From assembly GCF_001039355.2 (NCBI RefSeq), contig NW_019775538.1, forward strand, positions 1-64,000: a DNA stretch of 64,000 nucleotides, written 5' to 3'. The position numbers were made by a program, and so were the translations under genes. How positions within the stretch are numbered: the first letter of the stretch is position 1; each line of letters starts with the position of its first letter. The DNA comes from Lingula anatina. Taxonomy: Eukaryota; Brachiopoda; Lingulata; Lingulida; Lingulidae. This document shows positions 11,101 through 24,800 of the stretch, piece after piece. The notes beneath the pieces were generated by a model that saw nothing but the letters and a program-made list of their open reading frames with translations, made no database searches and was not told the origin of the DNA.

Positions 11101-14100
11101 TTCACCATAGTTTTACGTGTTATTTTCTAATTAGATTTGTCCTGATCATGACTCATATCTATATATAATAATGCCTGTCTCTGTGTTCATGTTATACCTC
11201 ATTTCCTATAACAATCAGCAAGTTATCTAATGTTGTCTGTATAGTGTGTGCTTTATTTCGGGACATCATGCAAACTGCGCAGGACATGGGATTTTACTGT
11301 AACAATTGCAGATAGGAATACAGGGAGAAGGTCCTGTTTCTATTAAGGTTCGCCATTTTATGGTTCAAACAAGTTTATGTCAATATCATATTTTGAGAAT
11401 GAAATTATTAAAAATAACAAGAATTCTGCATTCTCTAGTCTCTGCCCCATCCCAGTTTACAATGAGAAATTTATATATATATATATATATATTGAGAGAG
11501 AGAGAGAGAGCAATATTGTTGGTATTAAATACAATTTTTATACATTACTGTTGTTATGTATAAGGTGGAGCATATTTATAAATTTAAAAATAATAGAAAA
11601 AAATTGCAAGGTGTGTCTTACATTTGGCAGACATTTTTATGGTTTAAAACTTAAGTTAATTTGGAGAATTTTAAAATTTACTACATTGTATTTATTATTA
11701 GTAGTAGTGGTAATAAACCTATACTTTTCCTGCATTGATTTGCTTTTTAAAACAACCCATCGTGACAGCTACATTTAGCTATATAAAGAACCACGACTGG
11801 AATATGTTCTTGTGCAGTAACTTATAATGTTGAAAGGAGTCGATGGAACGTCAAGGACTTTATGAAGTGGGCGTGCAGATGTGCATGTTTGTTGTCACAA
11901 AGGGTGAAATTTAAAACCGCCTTTTAAACCTCAACCAGTTTATTATGGTCCTCAGTATATCTCCATCCAGATTGGATATTTATTTACCTGTAGCAATGAA
12001 AGAGGTTATGGTAATAACTTGGATAGTTTCAATGGGAGAAAAATTATCAATCTTTCACATTCAATATTTCGGTGTCATTAATTTATATTACTTATATTCT
12101 GTATGGGATTTTTGGTACTTTTACTGTATATTATAGGACTAAAGAGTAGACTGCTTTTTACTTTTGTTGTTACCACTAAGCAATACAAATGGTATTAAAC
12201 ATAATGTCTTATCTTATAATATTAAATTTTATTTACTCTAATGCATAATACAAAAAGTGTTGAGATATATTTTTATTTCAAACTTCACTTCAAATATATT
12301 TATTTTTATTCAGGTGGGGCTTTAAACCACCTGTTCTTTTCCACCTTAATATTTGTATCAGATAATGATATATAGACATTTATATACAAACCACACCATA
12401 TAACCCTATCCCATTGTTACCCCGTGCCTCACCTATTGTTTTCCATTTATATCACAATGCTATCTCATCGGAATTGCCCAGTGTTGTAAAAATGGCGGTA
12501 ATACACATATTCCGTGGTTTACGAGGACCAAGAGGCTTCTTGATAATGTTATTAGCGAGAAGATGACTGATCTTGCTGTAACATCCCGCATGTGGTGTCG
12601 CTGAAAGTGAGCGGCATTGTGATGCGGCATGTTAATGTAGATTTACAGGTATTTTGGGGGCGGAAGAGGTCGCGTGGTGACTAGTGAAGCTTACTCGTAC
12701 AGAGATATAGTTTTACAAGCACGAGGGGGAGGCTTTTGATAGCATGTGAACTTTTTACACTGTATAGGTAAAGTTATTTATTTTTACTGAAGGGAACAAA
12801 AAATATATGGTTGTATTTGAGTAAGTTTGTCATTGATTTTGATCAAAACGATAGATTTTGCTGACATTTCTTGCTTCTGAAGGAATTGGGTTACAGTAAG
12901 TGAATCCAACGAGAAATTAGAGGTGAAGTAGGTCAAGCATAGACAGAGAGACAAAAATGATGATAGTTTTTATCTCTTTTGAGAGAATTATAGGCACAAC
13001 ATGGAAGGAATTTGAACTTGTGTACCCGTGAAGCTCAGGACAAGTGGTATTCGGGCAAAGTTTTGTGGTTGATTCTTTACACACAATTTATTCCACGCTA
13101 AAATTCACGTTATGTTATGATATATGTATAGAGGTCAGGGTCGTATTCTTCTGCAGGATATGGCAAACAAGGGAAGAATTTGCACTTCTGCACTTGGCGA
13201 TCTCGTCACAAAGACCACGCAGGCAAAGTTTGTGGTAACTTTTACGCACCATTTATTTAGCTATAGCATTAGTGTTATTCTAACAGATGAAAACAGGTAA
13301 ACAATAGACCCTGAAAGGGTTACAAGGCTTATTGATCTAGAAGGCAAATAGGCTTCGATTGCATGTGAAATCCAATCACAGAGATCAGGTTGAACCTAGT
13401 GAATAACTTTGTAGAAGTAGTTTGGCGAGGTAAGATTACACGTGTATACCTCAGCAACATTCTTGTAGCTCTCTCAGTCACGCAACAACAATCGGCAAAA
13501 TCAGGTTGGAGTCGAACACTTGTCGTTGGTAGAATGGTTGAATGCATTATTGGAGGAACTTATGTGCGGATGGAGGGAGAAACAAGAACAGGTATGAAGT
13601 TGTCAGTACTCGGCAAGGTATGACAATTTTTATAAGTCCTTTGACAGCATTATTTTTCGATTTCTCTATTGTGTAGTAACATATATCATGTGAAATTTAA
13701 AGGACATGCAGTTTATCATCAAAACTAAACCAATGTATTATTGGAGATTAGCCACACTTGTTGCGAAGGACTGAAAATCAAATCTAACTTTTGATAAAGA
13801 TCTGGAGAAAAGTCACTGAAGTTTGAACTAGCAGATCGTGAGTGGATTACTGGAATTTTCATGGAGAGAGAGAGATAGTGTGAAGCGGAACAGCAGCACT
13901 GTTTTGGAGATCAAGAAATCTGAATCTGAATCCCAACCAGGTTGGCCTAACTTGAGGTGTTTATTTAAAGGGGACATTTAATCTGATGCACTGGTGCCAG
14001 AATAAGTCCCAATCCTCTATATAGCTGATTAACTTAATAGAATAAGGAGTCTGGTTCCTTTGCTTTGGAGATAGCTACATTTTGTCCACCAGGTTAGATA

Positions 14101-14924
14101 ATTCACTGAAACCTGACCAGTATAGAGACAGTGGACACAGCGGAAGAAGTGAATGTAGAGTGGACATAGTGCAGTAAATCTAGTGGACACTGGACACGTG
14201 TACTGGTAGTGGACAGTGATATGTAGTGAATGCAGGAAGACAGAGAGCTTGGACACATGTAGTGGACACAGGGCAATAAACAGTGAATATACTGGACACA
14301 GTGTCCGTATGTAGTGGACAGTGAATGCAGTGAAGACAGGCAGACACACAGCACACAGTGGACATACATAGTGAACACAGCAATAAACAAAGTGGACACT
14401 GGATACAATAAGCAGCGAACATACTGAACACAGTGGATATAGTGGACACAGTGGATATAGTGGACACAGTTAATGTAGTGGACACAAGCTGGACACAGGT
14501 AATACACCCTGGTAGCAGTCCTAAGGATCTACCTTTAACATGATTAACTCCTCCATTGAAACTGGACACCTTGTTATATAATCCTTTAGCCAACAAGATG
14601 ATCTGCTGTTAATGTACCTCAGTTACTTCCGTGTCTTAGGCAGACCTGGTGTTTATGGTCTGGTGTGTTTTATATGATCATTTCTGTCACTAGTAAATTG
14701 CCAATACCATATGCCATGGATTATCACCTATTATTGGATGTCTTTTATTACCTAATCTCTTACTATGGCATTCTGTGGAAAACCACTCATTGTCTAGGCA
14801 GATGTCATTATTTGTGCATCGTAATATTTATGATATGTGGGACCAAGAATATGTGAACAATTTTACGTAAATAATCATTTACAAGTAAGGAGAACTGAAC
14901 TTATAGTCTGCTTGCGATGTGAGT

Positions 14925-14955
<31 letters not shown>

Positions 14956-17900
14956 TCTACCCATGAATACTGTTAACAAAAAGTGTTAAATAATGGCATT
15001 GATGAAGAAGTTTGATACCACTCTGTGCACATGTTACTGACCAAACAAACCATATTTATCTTCAAGTGTGGACCACATGGACAATGCAGTGGGAGGAAGC
15101 GAATGCCGCGCTTTAGGATACAAAGTGATTTATCAAATATGTAAATAAGACAACTGAGGGAGTACTTACTGTGGAAATAAGTGGAAGGTAGATATATACT
15201 GTAAGCCAGTCACTGTTCAAGTTTAGTCAGAGGAAGAATGGATACAACCAACTGACAGGGCAAGGTACCATGAATGGGATGAAGTCAGGATTGGGTTCTA
15301 GTGAGTTATCTAGAGAATTCAAGAGTTGAGGTAGCCTTGAATTAGTTTTACAAGATTTCTCAAAGTTTAACTGAATAATAAGTCAGGACGCTAAGGCCAA
15401 TAATTAGGTTGTGTCTCAGCATTCCCTGTGGCTACTATCTCTAAAGTACTTAAAAAAGAAATTTAAGTTTAAACTTGAAGACTAAAATTTTACCCTTATC
15501 TTTTGACTAAGATGGACCAGTAGTAGAATCTTTTACTGGAATATGTCCCTTTTTTGGCTAGAAAGAAATAGCTTCTGTTTAAACCAATACTAGTAATAGC
15601 TTCACTATCTTAAAACAATCCTGAACTGAGGTAGTAAAAAATTTTCGTTTTAAAATTCGTTAAGAATTTTCTATGTGAATAACAGCCACAGAAACCATGC
15701 TGTTGTCATTTAAACAACGGGGGCAGTTAAGACCATACAAAGTCAACTACAGATCCTTCCAATACAGAAATTGCCATTTTCAAAACAGAAATCATAACCT
15801 ATGTGTTGAATTTATGAAATCTCCATACGACTGAAACATTAGGAACATGGTGCACAGAGTTAAATTGCTGTCCAGACTGAAGTTAGGACAGTCTCTGCAC
15901 TACGGGTTAGGATAAAACCCCACCAGAATACTGCAGGAAGAAACCCAATATGAAATTCAGAGGAACATATTGCCAGAGAGCCAGAATAGATTCCCCCAGA
16001 CCATGGATTAGCTGGTTGAATCTTGGAGGGATATTTCTGCTTTCTATGCAGAGAAATGGATAATGCAGAGGCCCACTTACACTCCAAACAGTCAAAATGG
16101 TAATTTCTGAAAATCTGAGGGAGGAATAGAAGCCGAAAGGGCTGCAGTGAGCTCAAAAACAGACATTTAGATGCTATGTGTTTTTCTTCAGTCTTTTTGA
16201 TAAAAGGAAAGGTACTGGAATTTTCTCCATTAATTTATTTAATTTAAATTAATTATTTTCTTCATCATTTATTTACATTTAAATTTATTTATTTTATTAA
16301 TTTATGCTATAAAGGGTGCATGTGCATTGTTTGCCTATAAGTTGTATATAGCACATCATTTGGAGAATTATATCTGTATTCAGCTAAGGTAGAGCACCAA
16401 CCATGACTGCTGTATGGATATACTGATATTGGTTATGTCAACAAATATTATCTCTCCACAGCTGTAGATAGATATATCAGTATAAGAGAGAGAGCTGATT
16501 GTACTCTATCTCACTAATACACAGATAAGTTACCCAGGAAACATGGTGAGTTTCACGCACAATTGATTTATGCCAGGGTAAAGTTATAAAGTTAATAGCT
16601 CATGGCCGTAATGCCTTCATAATTTGCCAAAAAATGATTATTCATACATTTATGGAGTTAATTTTGATCAGCATGGTTAGTAGTAAACATAATTTGCTGA
16701 AGGGACATACTGGGGTGATTATTCATCTATTTATAGAATTTGATGGAGGTGGTGAAAAGATTGCATAGAGGAGAGAGATTTTATGGAGGGGAAAATTAGT
16801 GGAATTTAACCAGACCGTGACAAAGAGATAATTATGAAATAAACTGGCAGGGAGAGTGCTTTAAGTACCACTGAAGGAAAGTTGGGATTTCCTGGATGTT
16901 TACAGTTAGTGCGTACCTGGAGGAACTATTCACCTGGCGTCAACACCTGATAGCCTCGGCAATTTCAAAGGTATTTATGACCGCTGATGTTGATACCAGT
17001 CTCCTACTGACCACTGGTCAGTTAATCCCCCCTCTTGACCTGGTGTCATTAAGTCAATACACCCTATTGGTGCTGCACCTTGGTACCAGGTGATCTCCTT
17101 ATGAATTTTTCCACAGAGAAGTGGAGTGAAGACATTTATACAGGAACTAGTATTATGCATACAGTGAAGAAGATGACTGGATTTTACTGAAGAAGATTCT
17201 GGTTTGTGTTCACAAATTATTAGTTTATTATCTCAAGCAACGGATGTGTCATCTTCCTAGAAAGGACATGAGTAACGAGTCCAGTGTACTTACGCTAATA
17301 GCAGAGGAGGTAAATGTCCGTTGAAAGTGAGAAGATTCATAACAGGATATTCCCCCAGATTTGTGGACTTTGAGGATATTTGTAAGCGAAACAGCAATTT
17401 AGGAGTTTTTTCCCCCAAGGAATAGAGAGGGCTGAACACCTGAGCCTGTCTAGAAATACACAGTTTCAGGAAATACACAGTTTTATATATACCCTAGTCA
17501 ACAAAGGAGATTACGTTTTTATCAGCCTTGGTTTGTTAGTAGATAATATTTCCCATAAAGTTCTTCACAAATTTTGACGAAATCTTCAGGGTAGGAAATT
17601 ACTAGTTTTCAGGTAAGGAAAAATTACTGCAACTTATCTATTATTGAATCAGTGTCTCCTAAGATTTAAAAAAATATTTTTGTTTTCCTTGGTGAAATTC
17701 TGCTTTCTTGTTGCGGATTCCCCAAACCTTGGATTATTGAGGAGGAGCACGGCCATATGGTTTGAAAAATATATACTCCCCCAAGGAGAATTCGGAGGCA
17801 GTGGACCATGGTAAATTAACTGGGTAGACCTGATAACAACTATTTGCCTAGCTGTAAATGTGGAACTTGGAAGATCTATAACAAAGGCAGTTATCCCCTT

Positions 17901-20300
17901 CAAAGCCAGCCATACTTACTGTCTATGGTGGAGAGAGAATTCGATGCAAGAGTCTATGGAGAAAGTTGTTGAAGAGCAAGTAGCCAAGGCTGTGATAACA
18001 GTGGTCTGCAAAGCAGCTAATGTTACCCGAGATTTGAGTTCATTATTTCTGTATTTTTCATGACAGATTTTTATTTTTTTTATGACAGATTTTATCTGGT
18101 ACAGAAATAGCATTTCTGACCAGCAGAGGGTATAGTTTATTAGAATAGAAACAAAAATGTTTAATCTGGCTCAGCGAAGTCAGTAGTCTTTGTCATTTTC
18201 AGCGTGTTTTATATTTTATGAGCAAATGTGGGTTAGGCAGTATTCTTATAATTATTTTCAGCTGAATCCTAATTAAAAATCTGATCTGTAAAATTTGTTC
18301 GGGATATTTGTAAATGATGATTTGAGTTAAAAGGTGACAATTTATTCGAGGTCCACTCTACATCTGAAAAAAATACAGTAAACATAAACATGACATTCTG
18401 TAGTGTGTTAAACAGCAGAGCATTAATAAATTTTAAATGAGAAATACCATACCATAGTATAAAATGATGATTCATTTACCTGAGAGCACATTAAAGGTAG
18501 CAGTTTCCATACAGGTGTATGTGGATATATAATTATAAGCCATTGTGTCTGATATTAAATACCAGCAGATATATTCTAGTATAGAGGTTATGTAAACCTT
18601 GGCTGATGTATTTATTATATATGTTTGTTTATTTCACCTGTAAAGTCAGGACACATATTTCAGAGTTGTTTGTGATTTTCTGAAAGGAAGAGTTTGAAAT
18701 TTGGTATCAAAAACAATTGGTTTGTTGGTTTCAGAGAAGGGCAAGAGAGACTGTGTTGGTGTTCCGTGAAGAATAGAGTGAGCTTTTTGTTGAGGAGGAC
18801 TGTTAAATGTCATAGTACTGACAGAGGAGAATCCGGTATTGTTTTCAGAAGAGAAGGTTTCAGTTTACTTAAGACAGACACTGGAATTTCATAACATTTC
18901 TTCTCTAGAGTCATATGTCGCACTGCAATGCATACTTCACTTATTTGAAAAAAATATATATTGGGAGCAGTTGTACAAGTCTTGCTGCATGCTGAATTAC
19001 TACTATCAGACAGTTAAATCCACTTGCAGTGACTGTGCTCTGAAAAACCTGCATTTGATTAAGTTTAATTTTCAAGCCCAGCCGGAATCAATTTAAAGAA
19101 CTAGTAGCTTTCTAGACTTAGCAATCACTCAACAGGGAAAGGAAGGATTGTGGTCTTGCCATAACACTGAAGAGAAATATTTCACCACTCAGGGGTTTGA
19201 TCTAGCAGTACTTTGAACACTGAGGATTGAACAGTTTAAAATCATTGTTTGAACAAACAAAAAACCATGGCAGCTTTAGCAGCAGGGTTCCAGCTTCAGG
19301 CGTTAAACCCTCGCGAGAACCCGAGCCCGTTATTGCGACGGCGCATGCAGCCTAGGGATCCTGGTGTCCCGATCGATCATGTCCCTGACCCCACGTACGA
19401 CGAGATACCAGAATTCAGGTAATGATGATCACAGTACAATGAATATAATTTTAATAATTAAAACATTTTGAGGAATTGGGGACATGTAATGATATCTTTT
19501 ATAATTATGTAATGAAAGCTACTTGGGAAGCAGGCAGTGCACTAGTATGCTGGCAAGATGTCATCAACTTTTAGTTAAAAAATTTTTTTGAAGGGAGGTA
19601 GTAAGTTCATGGCAGCATGATGTTATGTATGGTGTCGTATCAGGTGATGATGTTGTATGTGACACAGTTATGTACATGATGGTGAATCTATTACTGCTAA
19701 TCATGTGGAATGGATGGGAGAGTCAGTATATTTGGTAGAAACAATTACTTTTCACATAATTCTCACATTCGTAATGTCTACATATAGATAACTTTGATGG
19801 TGTTGATGATGATAATTATAATAATACATATTTTAAAAAGCCATGCTTCACAAGTCTCTGGGCACAGTGTACTGTGGTATTCAACAGGTGTGCTGACAAG
19901 TTTAAGGTTCTGTCAATTACTATATTTATTTATATTTAATTGATTAATTTATTTACTTGATTCCATGTTTATGGAATCATTAAAATGTGTTAGATGTGAC
20001 CGAAAATATGTGGTTGATATTGTGTTAGAGGTGATAATATGGATTATAAGGACAGGAGCATTGATTAATTAATTGATTGATTGATTTTTGAGAAAAGGAG
20101 AGGGGGGGTTAAAGAACCCAAGATATGATTAGTTAATGTGTGAAATGACTCAGGCACTGAAAAAACACATTGATTGTACTGTAGAGATTCAGAGCTTCAT
20201 TAGGACACTTAAATATGACTCAAGAGGTTTGGAGTTGAGTGAGCAACAAATCATCTTAATGACCTCAGGGGGACAACCTGTCTGCAGGAATCTCTCTCTC

Positions 20301-20340
<40 letters not shown>

Positions 20341-21858
20341 CGTGTAAAAGGCTGTGTGTGACTTTATTTATGTTGCACAGTAAATGATAAAAACTAAATG
20401 TTCATCAGCAACATTAACATTTTTGATAAAAGCAAAAAAGAAAAAAAAAATCAAATAGATGTTTTCAGCGAAATCTCCAAAAAAATTACACAAATAAACA
20501 GTGCAGACCAGTATACATGCTGATCCTTAATTCTCTTGATGGTAAAAGCTGGCAGTCCCATATCTTCTGCCCTTTTTCATTGTGTAATATAAAAACAGTG
20601 AGTGTGATTACAACGTCCTATGTGGTCTGTTTTTTTGTAGTGGCTTTTGCTCTACCCTGAATATTGAGAATGCTTCAAAAAGTTTTATCACGTTTTTGGA
20701 GAAACCCAAAGAAATGCGAGAGCTCATATCAAGGGTGATTCTAAAACTGAAGGAAATTTATTTTCATAAGCCTCATAATCATATGACATCCAGCTTCCTT
20801 AGCTGCCCGTATGCTCTGCTTGTGTGCTCCTTACTTGTTCTGAAGGCAAGGAATAAATATATCTTACTTTCAGCACTGGAGGCAAATTGGAGTGAAGGCA
20901 AAACTGTGAGTGTATGAATTAGGCTGTAGTTGCATCATTATACTACTACTGTACATATTTAGACATGTATAATCATGTTTATTTGTTTTTGTTTTATTCA
21001 TTTGAACTGGTAATGGACCTGTGAAAGAAGTAAGATGTTGAGAAAGATCCAGTTGGAAGGAAAAGATTAACAGTGAAGTTTACTTTTTATCTCCCTTAAT
21101 GAAGAAGGCTGGTTTTCATTAGTGCTGTTTTGTCTGTTTGTTAGTAGACAAGGTAATATCTCAAAAAAGTATGCATTAATTACTATATGAAATTTTCTGG
21201 AAAGAACAGTTACTAATAGTTATTAAGCAGGAAGGAAGTGGTTATAATTTCAAGATAATTAGGATCTCCTTATACCTTTTTCAATTACAAATTACTCACA
21301 ATCATCAAATGAAGCAAAATGGTGTTTTTGGAATAATTATCAATATTGACTATGAATTATGTATTTAAATGTTATGTTTAAAACTGAACATCCAGTCCAG
21401 TAAGTTTCAGGATGTGCAGAAGTCATTTCACCTGTAGTGTACAAAGTGGAACATGTACCACAGAGCATTTAAGGTATACTTTACACCAGGTACAGTGCAT
21501 TCTGGTGAAGTCTTGCCGTTCTGTGAATAATGCCCAAATCACCCTGGTATGAACTGATAATTTATTTCTATTACTATTGTCATGCTAGTAGTAATACAGT
21601 GAACCAATTCACATGGGCTCAGTTCTGGACTGGTTTCTTGGTATCTTGAACCGGTTCGTATTTTGGGAAAATGTCCCAGTCCTGTTTGGTACCTACTTAA
21701 GTGTAAAACTTCTGACCTTCCATACCAAAAAGTTGGTTACACTAAGTTCAAGTAAAATTCACAGTAGTCCACTGAAGTACCGACTGTATTAGTAAGTGCT
21801 GTCAGTCTGAAACACAAACTGTGTCTTACTTGTTATAAGAAGATATTGCATGTCATTG

Positions 21859-21894
<36 letters not shown>

Positions 21895-24800
21895 ATTGAA
21901 ATCCGTTTACTGGAAATTGACTGATTGCAGAATCTCAATCCAACGATTTGCTCTAATTCTCTCAACCGACAAAACCACAGTTTGATTAAAACAAAATTAC
22001 GCTGGATTAAAAGAACCGAGCAGATAACATTCCTATTCCCATTAATCTAACACATGTTCACCTACTGACAACCAAATCGAGTCCTGGCTATCTCTCTGCT
22101 CCCATAAAAGTTGATTTATAGAAGATATTTCCCATTATGTTTAGCATTTATTGCTGAAGTCCCTCCATCATTGGCTGGTGTGTCCTCCAGTAACCCACAT
22201 TAGATAAAGTTGGTATTGGAAGATTGTGGAAAACTAGTACTGGGGATATGATCCTTTCTTGTGGATTGGTTTTTGTAGAGGAGCGTTATGGATATTGATG
22301 CAATACAGGCTGAATTGAGGTATGATAGAAAACTGGTAATTCATGAATGTTAATACTGTTAATGTTTGTGTGTGTGTGTGTGTTTGTTGTATGTGTGTTT
22401 GATTGTGTGTCTAATTGGTTTAAGTCATGTAGTATTTGAGTGTGTAAATGTTTGGAATTTTCTTTTATTTTGGATGTTTAATTGTTTGCATGCATGATTG
22501 TGAGTTGAGGGGTATGTGTGGATTTTGTTTTTATTTTTTATTTTTTTCAAATGTTTGTGTGCATGTGTGTGTTTCTGAGTGTAGCTATGAGAATGTTTGT
22601 GTATGTGTGTGTGTTTGAGTGTCCATGAACAACTTGGTGTGCCTGGGCATGCATGTGAGTACATTTGTACATGTGGGCACACACTTGTGTCTGTCTAAGG
22701 GTTGCATGAGGTAGAGAGCCGAGATGGAAATCCATTTCCAAAAGATCATGATAAACTTGGAACTGGGGAAAATATTTCTGCCAAAGTCAGTTTGCATAGA
22801 TCTGTCTTACTGATATTGATTGTGTATAGTGTGAGCTGAGGTTGGGTAGACCACCATGTAACTGAAACTTGATAATCAGTTGTTTGTTTTTTGGTAAGAG
22901 AGTAAGAGAGGAGGAATTGGGAGGGAGTTTGGAGTTGGAGATCCAGTGTATGTAAATTTATGTAATGTTATGATACTTTGGGATGGAGTAAATGGCTGAT
23001 GTATGTTTTGCAGATGGTAAGAGAAAGACACAGCTGTATGTGTGAAATATTACAACTTTTGTCATACTGTATTGTAACATTGTAACTTTTCAATAATATC
23101 CATTGATTTTGAAAGATTTTATCTTGATGTAATTGTTATACTGTAACTTATTGCTAATTTGTATCATTTCAGTAATATGTCCATGGATAGGGCTGTGTGT
23201 TATATTGTTACATTGTATCACTTCAGTAATATGTCCATGGATGGGGCTGTGTGTTATATTGTTACATTGTATCATTTCAGTAATATGTCCATGGGTGGGG
23301 CTGTGTGTGTTATATTGTTACATTGTATCATTTTAGTAATATGTCCATGGATGGGGCTGTGTGTAAGAGGTGTGCAGAAGGTTTTGGCCCAGAAGAGAAG
23401 ATTGTCAACTCCAATGGAGAGATTTGGCACACACAGTGCTTTGTGTAAGTTTGGTTTGCTTTATGCACGTTTGCGTACACACATGTCCAACCATGTGCAC
23501 ACATGCACCTGTACATATAGTAATACAGAGGGTTGTGGGGCTAGCTATGCACAGATATATCCCTTTCTTGAAATATTTTTATTTGATATATTTTGCTACA
23601 TTTATTAATACATTGGATTATTTCCTTTTTTTTTGTTTATTAAATGGCTTAATTATTTTAGCTATATTCATTTTAATTGATCTCAGTTAAAAAAACTCAG
23701 TCATTATCTTTAATCATTTTTACAGCAGATTTATTTCAATGGAATTGATTTTTCATTATGAAGCTTTGTTACAAAGCATGAGTTGCATGTTATATCTGTT
23801 TCATATGGACTGGTAATTAACTAATGGTGCATGTTTTTTTGTTCCAATTGTTCATAACATGATGCGACGGCCTTGACTTATGTGGAAAAATTCAACATTC
23901 CATTAACTTACTTGCTGGCACATTTAGGTGGAAAGGGGTAGAATAATATGAAACACCAAAGGAAAAAAATTACATGGGAAGAGAAAAAAGTAAAAAATGG
24001 ACAAGACAATAAAAAATCTGAATTCACATAATTTGTGAATCATTAAGCTTTGTTCGTGCAACTATTAGTACTTATGTTTCACATGGTCGAGAATGCAAAG
24101 CATGTTTCACGTAACATGTTTCACATGTTTGGTAGTATTTCACATTGCATGGCAGGATTCACATAGCAGTGTGATTCAATTCACATAGGAGGAGACAGGA
24201 ATGGTAGTTGTTGTGATGATATGGGCATGTTCACTCCAGGCCTAACTTTGACCAGGAATTAACCATTTGACAAAAGCATGAACCATGTTATGTATATAAA
24301 TAATGGCCTGATTTTGAATCTCTGTCCAGATTGGTCTCATTAACCCCAAAGACCCAACAGAACAAACTTGGGTCTGTCAGCTTTGGAAAGTGGATTCTTT
24401 CACTTTCATGGAAGATATGAGATGGCAGAATTGCTAATTGATTTGAAAAAGAAAGAGGGTGACCATGAAACCACATATGAATATGTTGACCACCCGCATT
24501 GTGGCGCCATCTTTTGAGACTCATACTTGACCACTGGCACCATCTTTTGAGTGGCTTGGATGTGAATGTATGCATGAAGGTAGGGTAGAACACGCATTGC
24601 ACAGAGCTTGCACAGATGGAGGCACTTCAAGTGACCTGTGTTGGTATTCTGTAGTTCTAAGTGTGATTGGAGTATATGGTAGAGATAGCCAGGTAGACAA
24701 CAAGATCTTCTGTGGTAGTTGGTTCGTTGGAAAGGTACCTGTCTTAACTTTCAACTCCTTTATGGCACAAAGTTTTTTCTGTTTTTGAAACTCAGGAGTC

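Larger units (their letters stand above)
8944..19266 (+). other. Long PINCH 5' intron region
   Basis: AT-rich sequence between candidate exons 1b and 1c. Apart from the repeats listed separately I see no exon I can support. Donor-like sites follow short open frames at several places (for example 12650 and 13620) but lack a matching phase or partner. The block at 13020-13620 has two diverged copies of an AAAGTTTGTGG-type segment (near 13057 and 13223) and may be an old retroelement fragment. Confidence 0.45.
19419..22287 (+). other. PINCH intron between candidate exons 1c and 1d
   Basis: AT-rich intronic sequence. It contains CT microsatellites at 20291-20340 and 21861-21892. The open frame at 20696-20917 has no recognisable domain. 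I see no exon. Confidence 0.55.

Noticed and set aside
13390-13623. 77-codon frame ending near a GTATGA donor
   Set aside because: The donor is in phase 0 and cannot join PINCH exon 2 in frame. The region looks like a retroelement fragment.
14029-14596. Three overlapping minus-strand frames of 106-138 codons with Cys-Val-His-Tyr repeats
   Set aside because: Open in all three frames because the sequence is a GTGGACAC-type tandem repeat.
16896-17093. Possible additional PINCH first exon ending ACCAG before GTGATC, also phase 2
   Set aside because: The donor GTGATC is poor and the peptide has no features; weaker than the four listed first exons.
23159-23608. 149-codon open frame through the acceptor array and exon 2a
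   Set aside because: It is the tandem repeat read in one frame, then exon 2a read out of frame. It would only be translated after use of a decoy acceptor.
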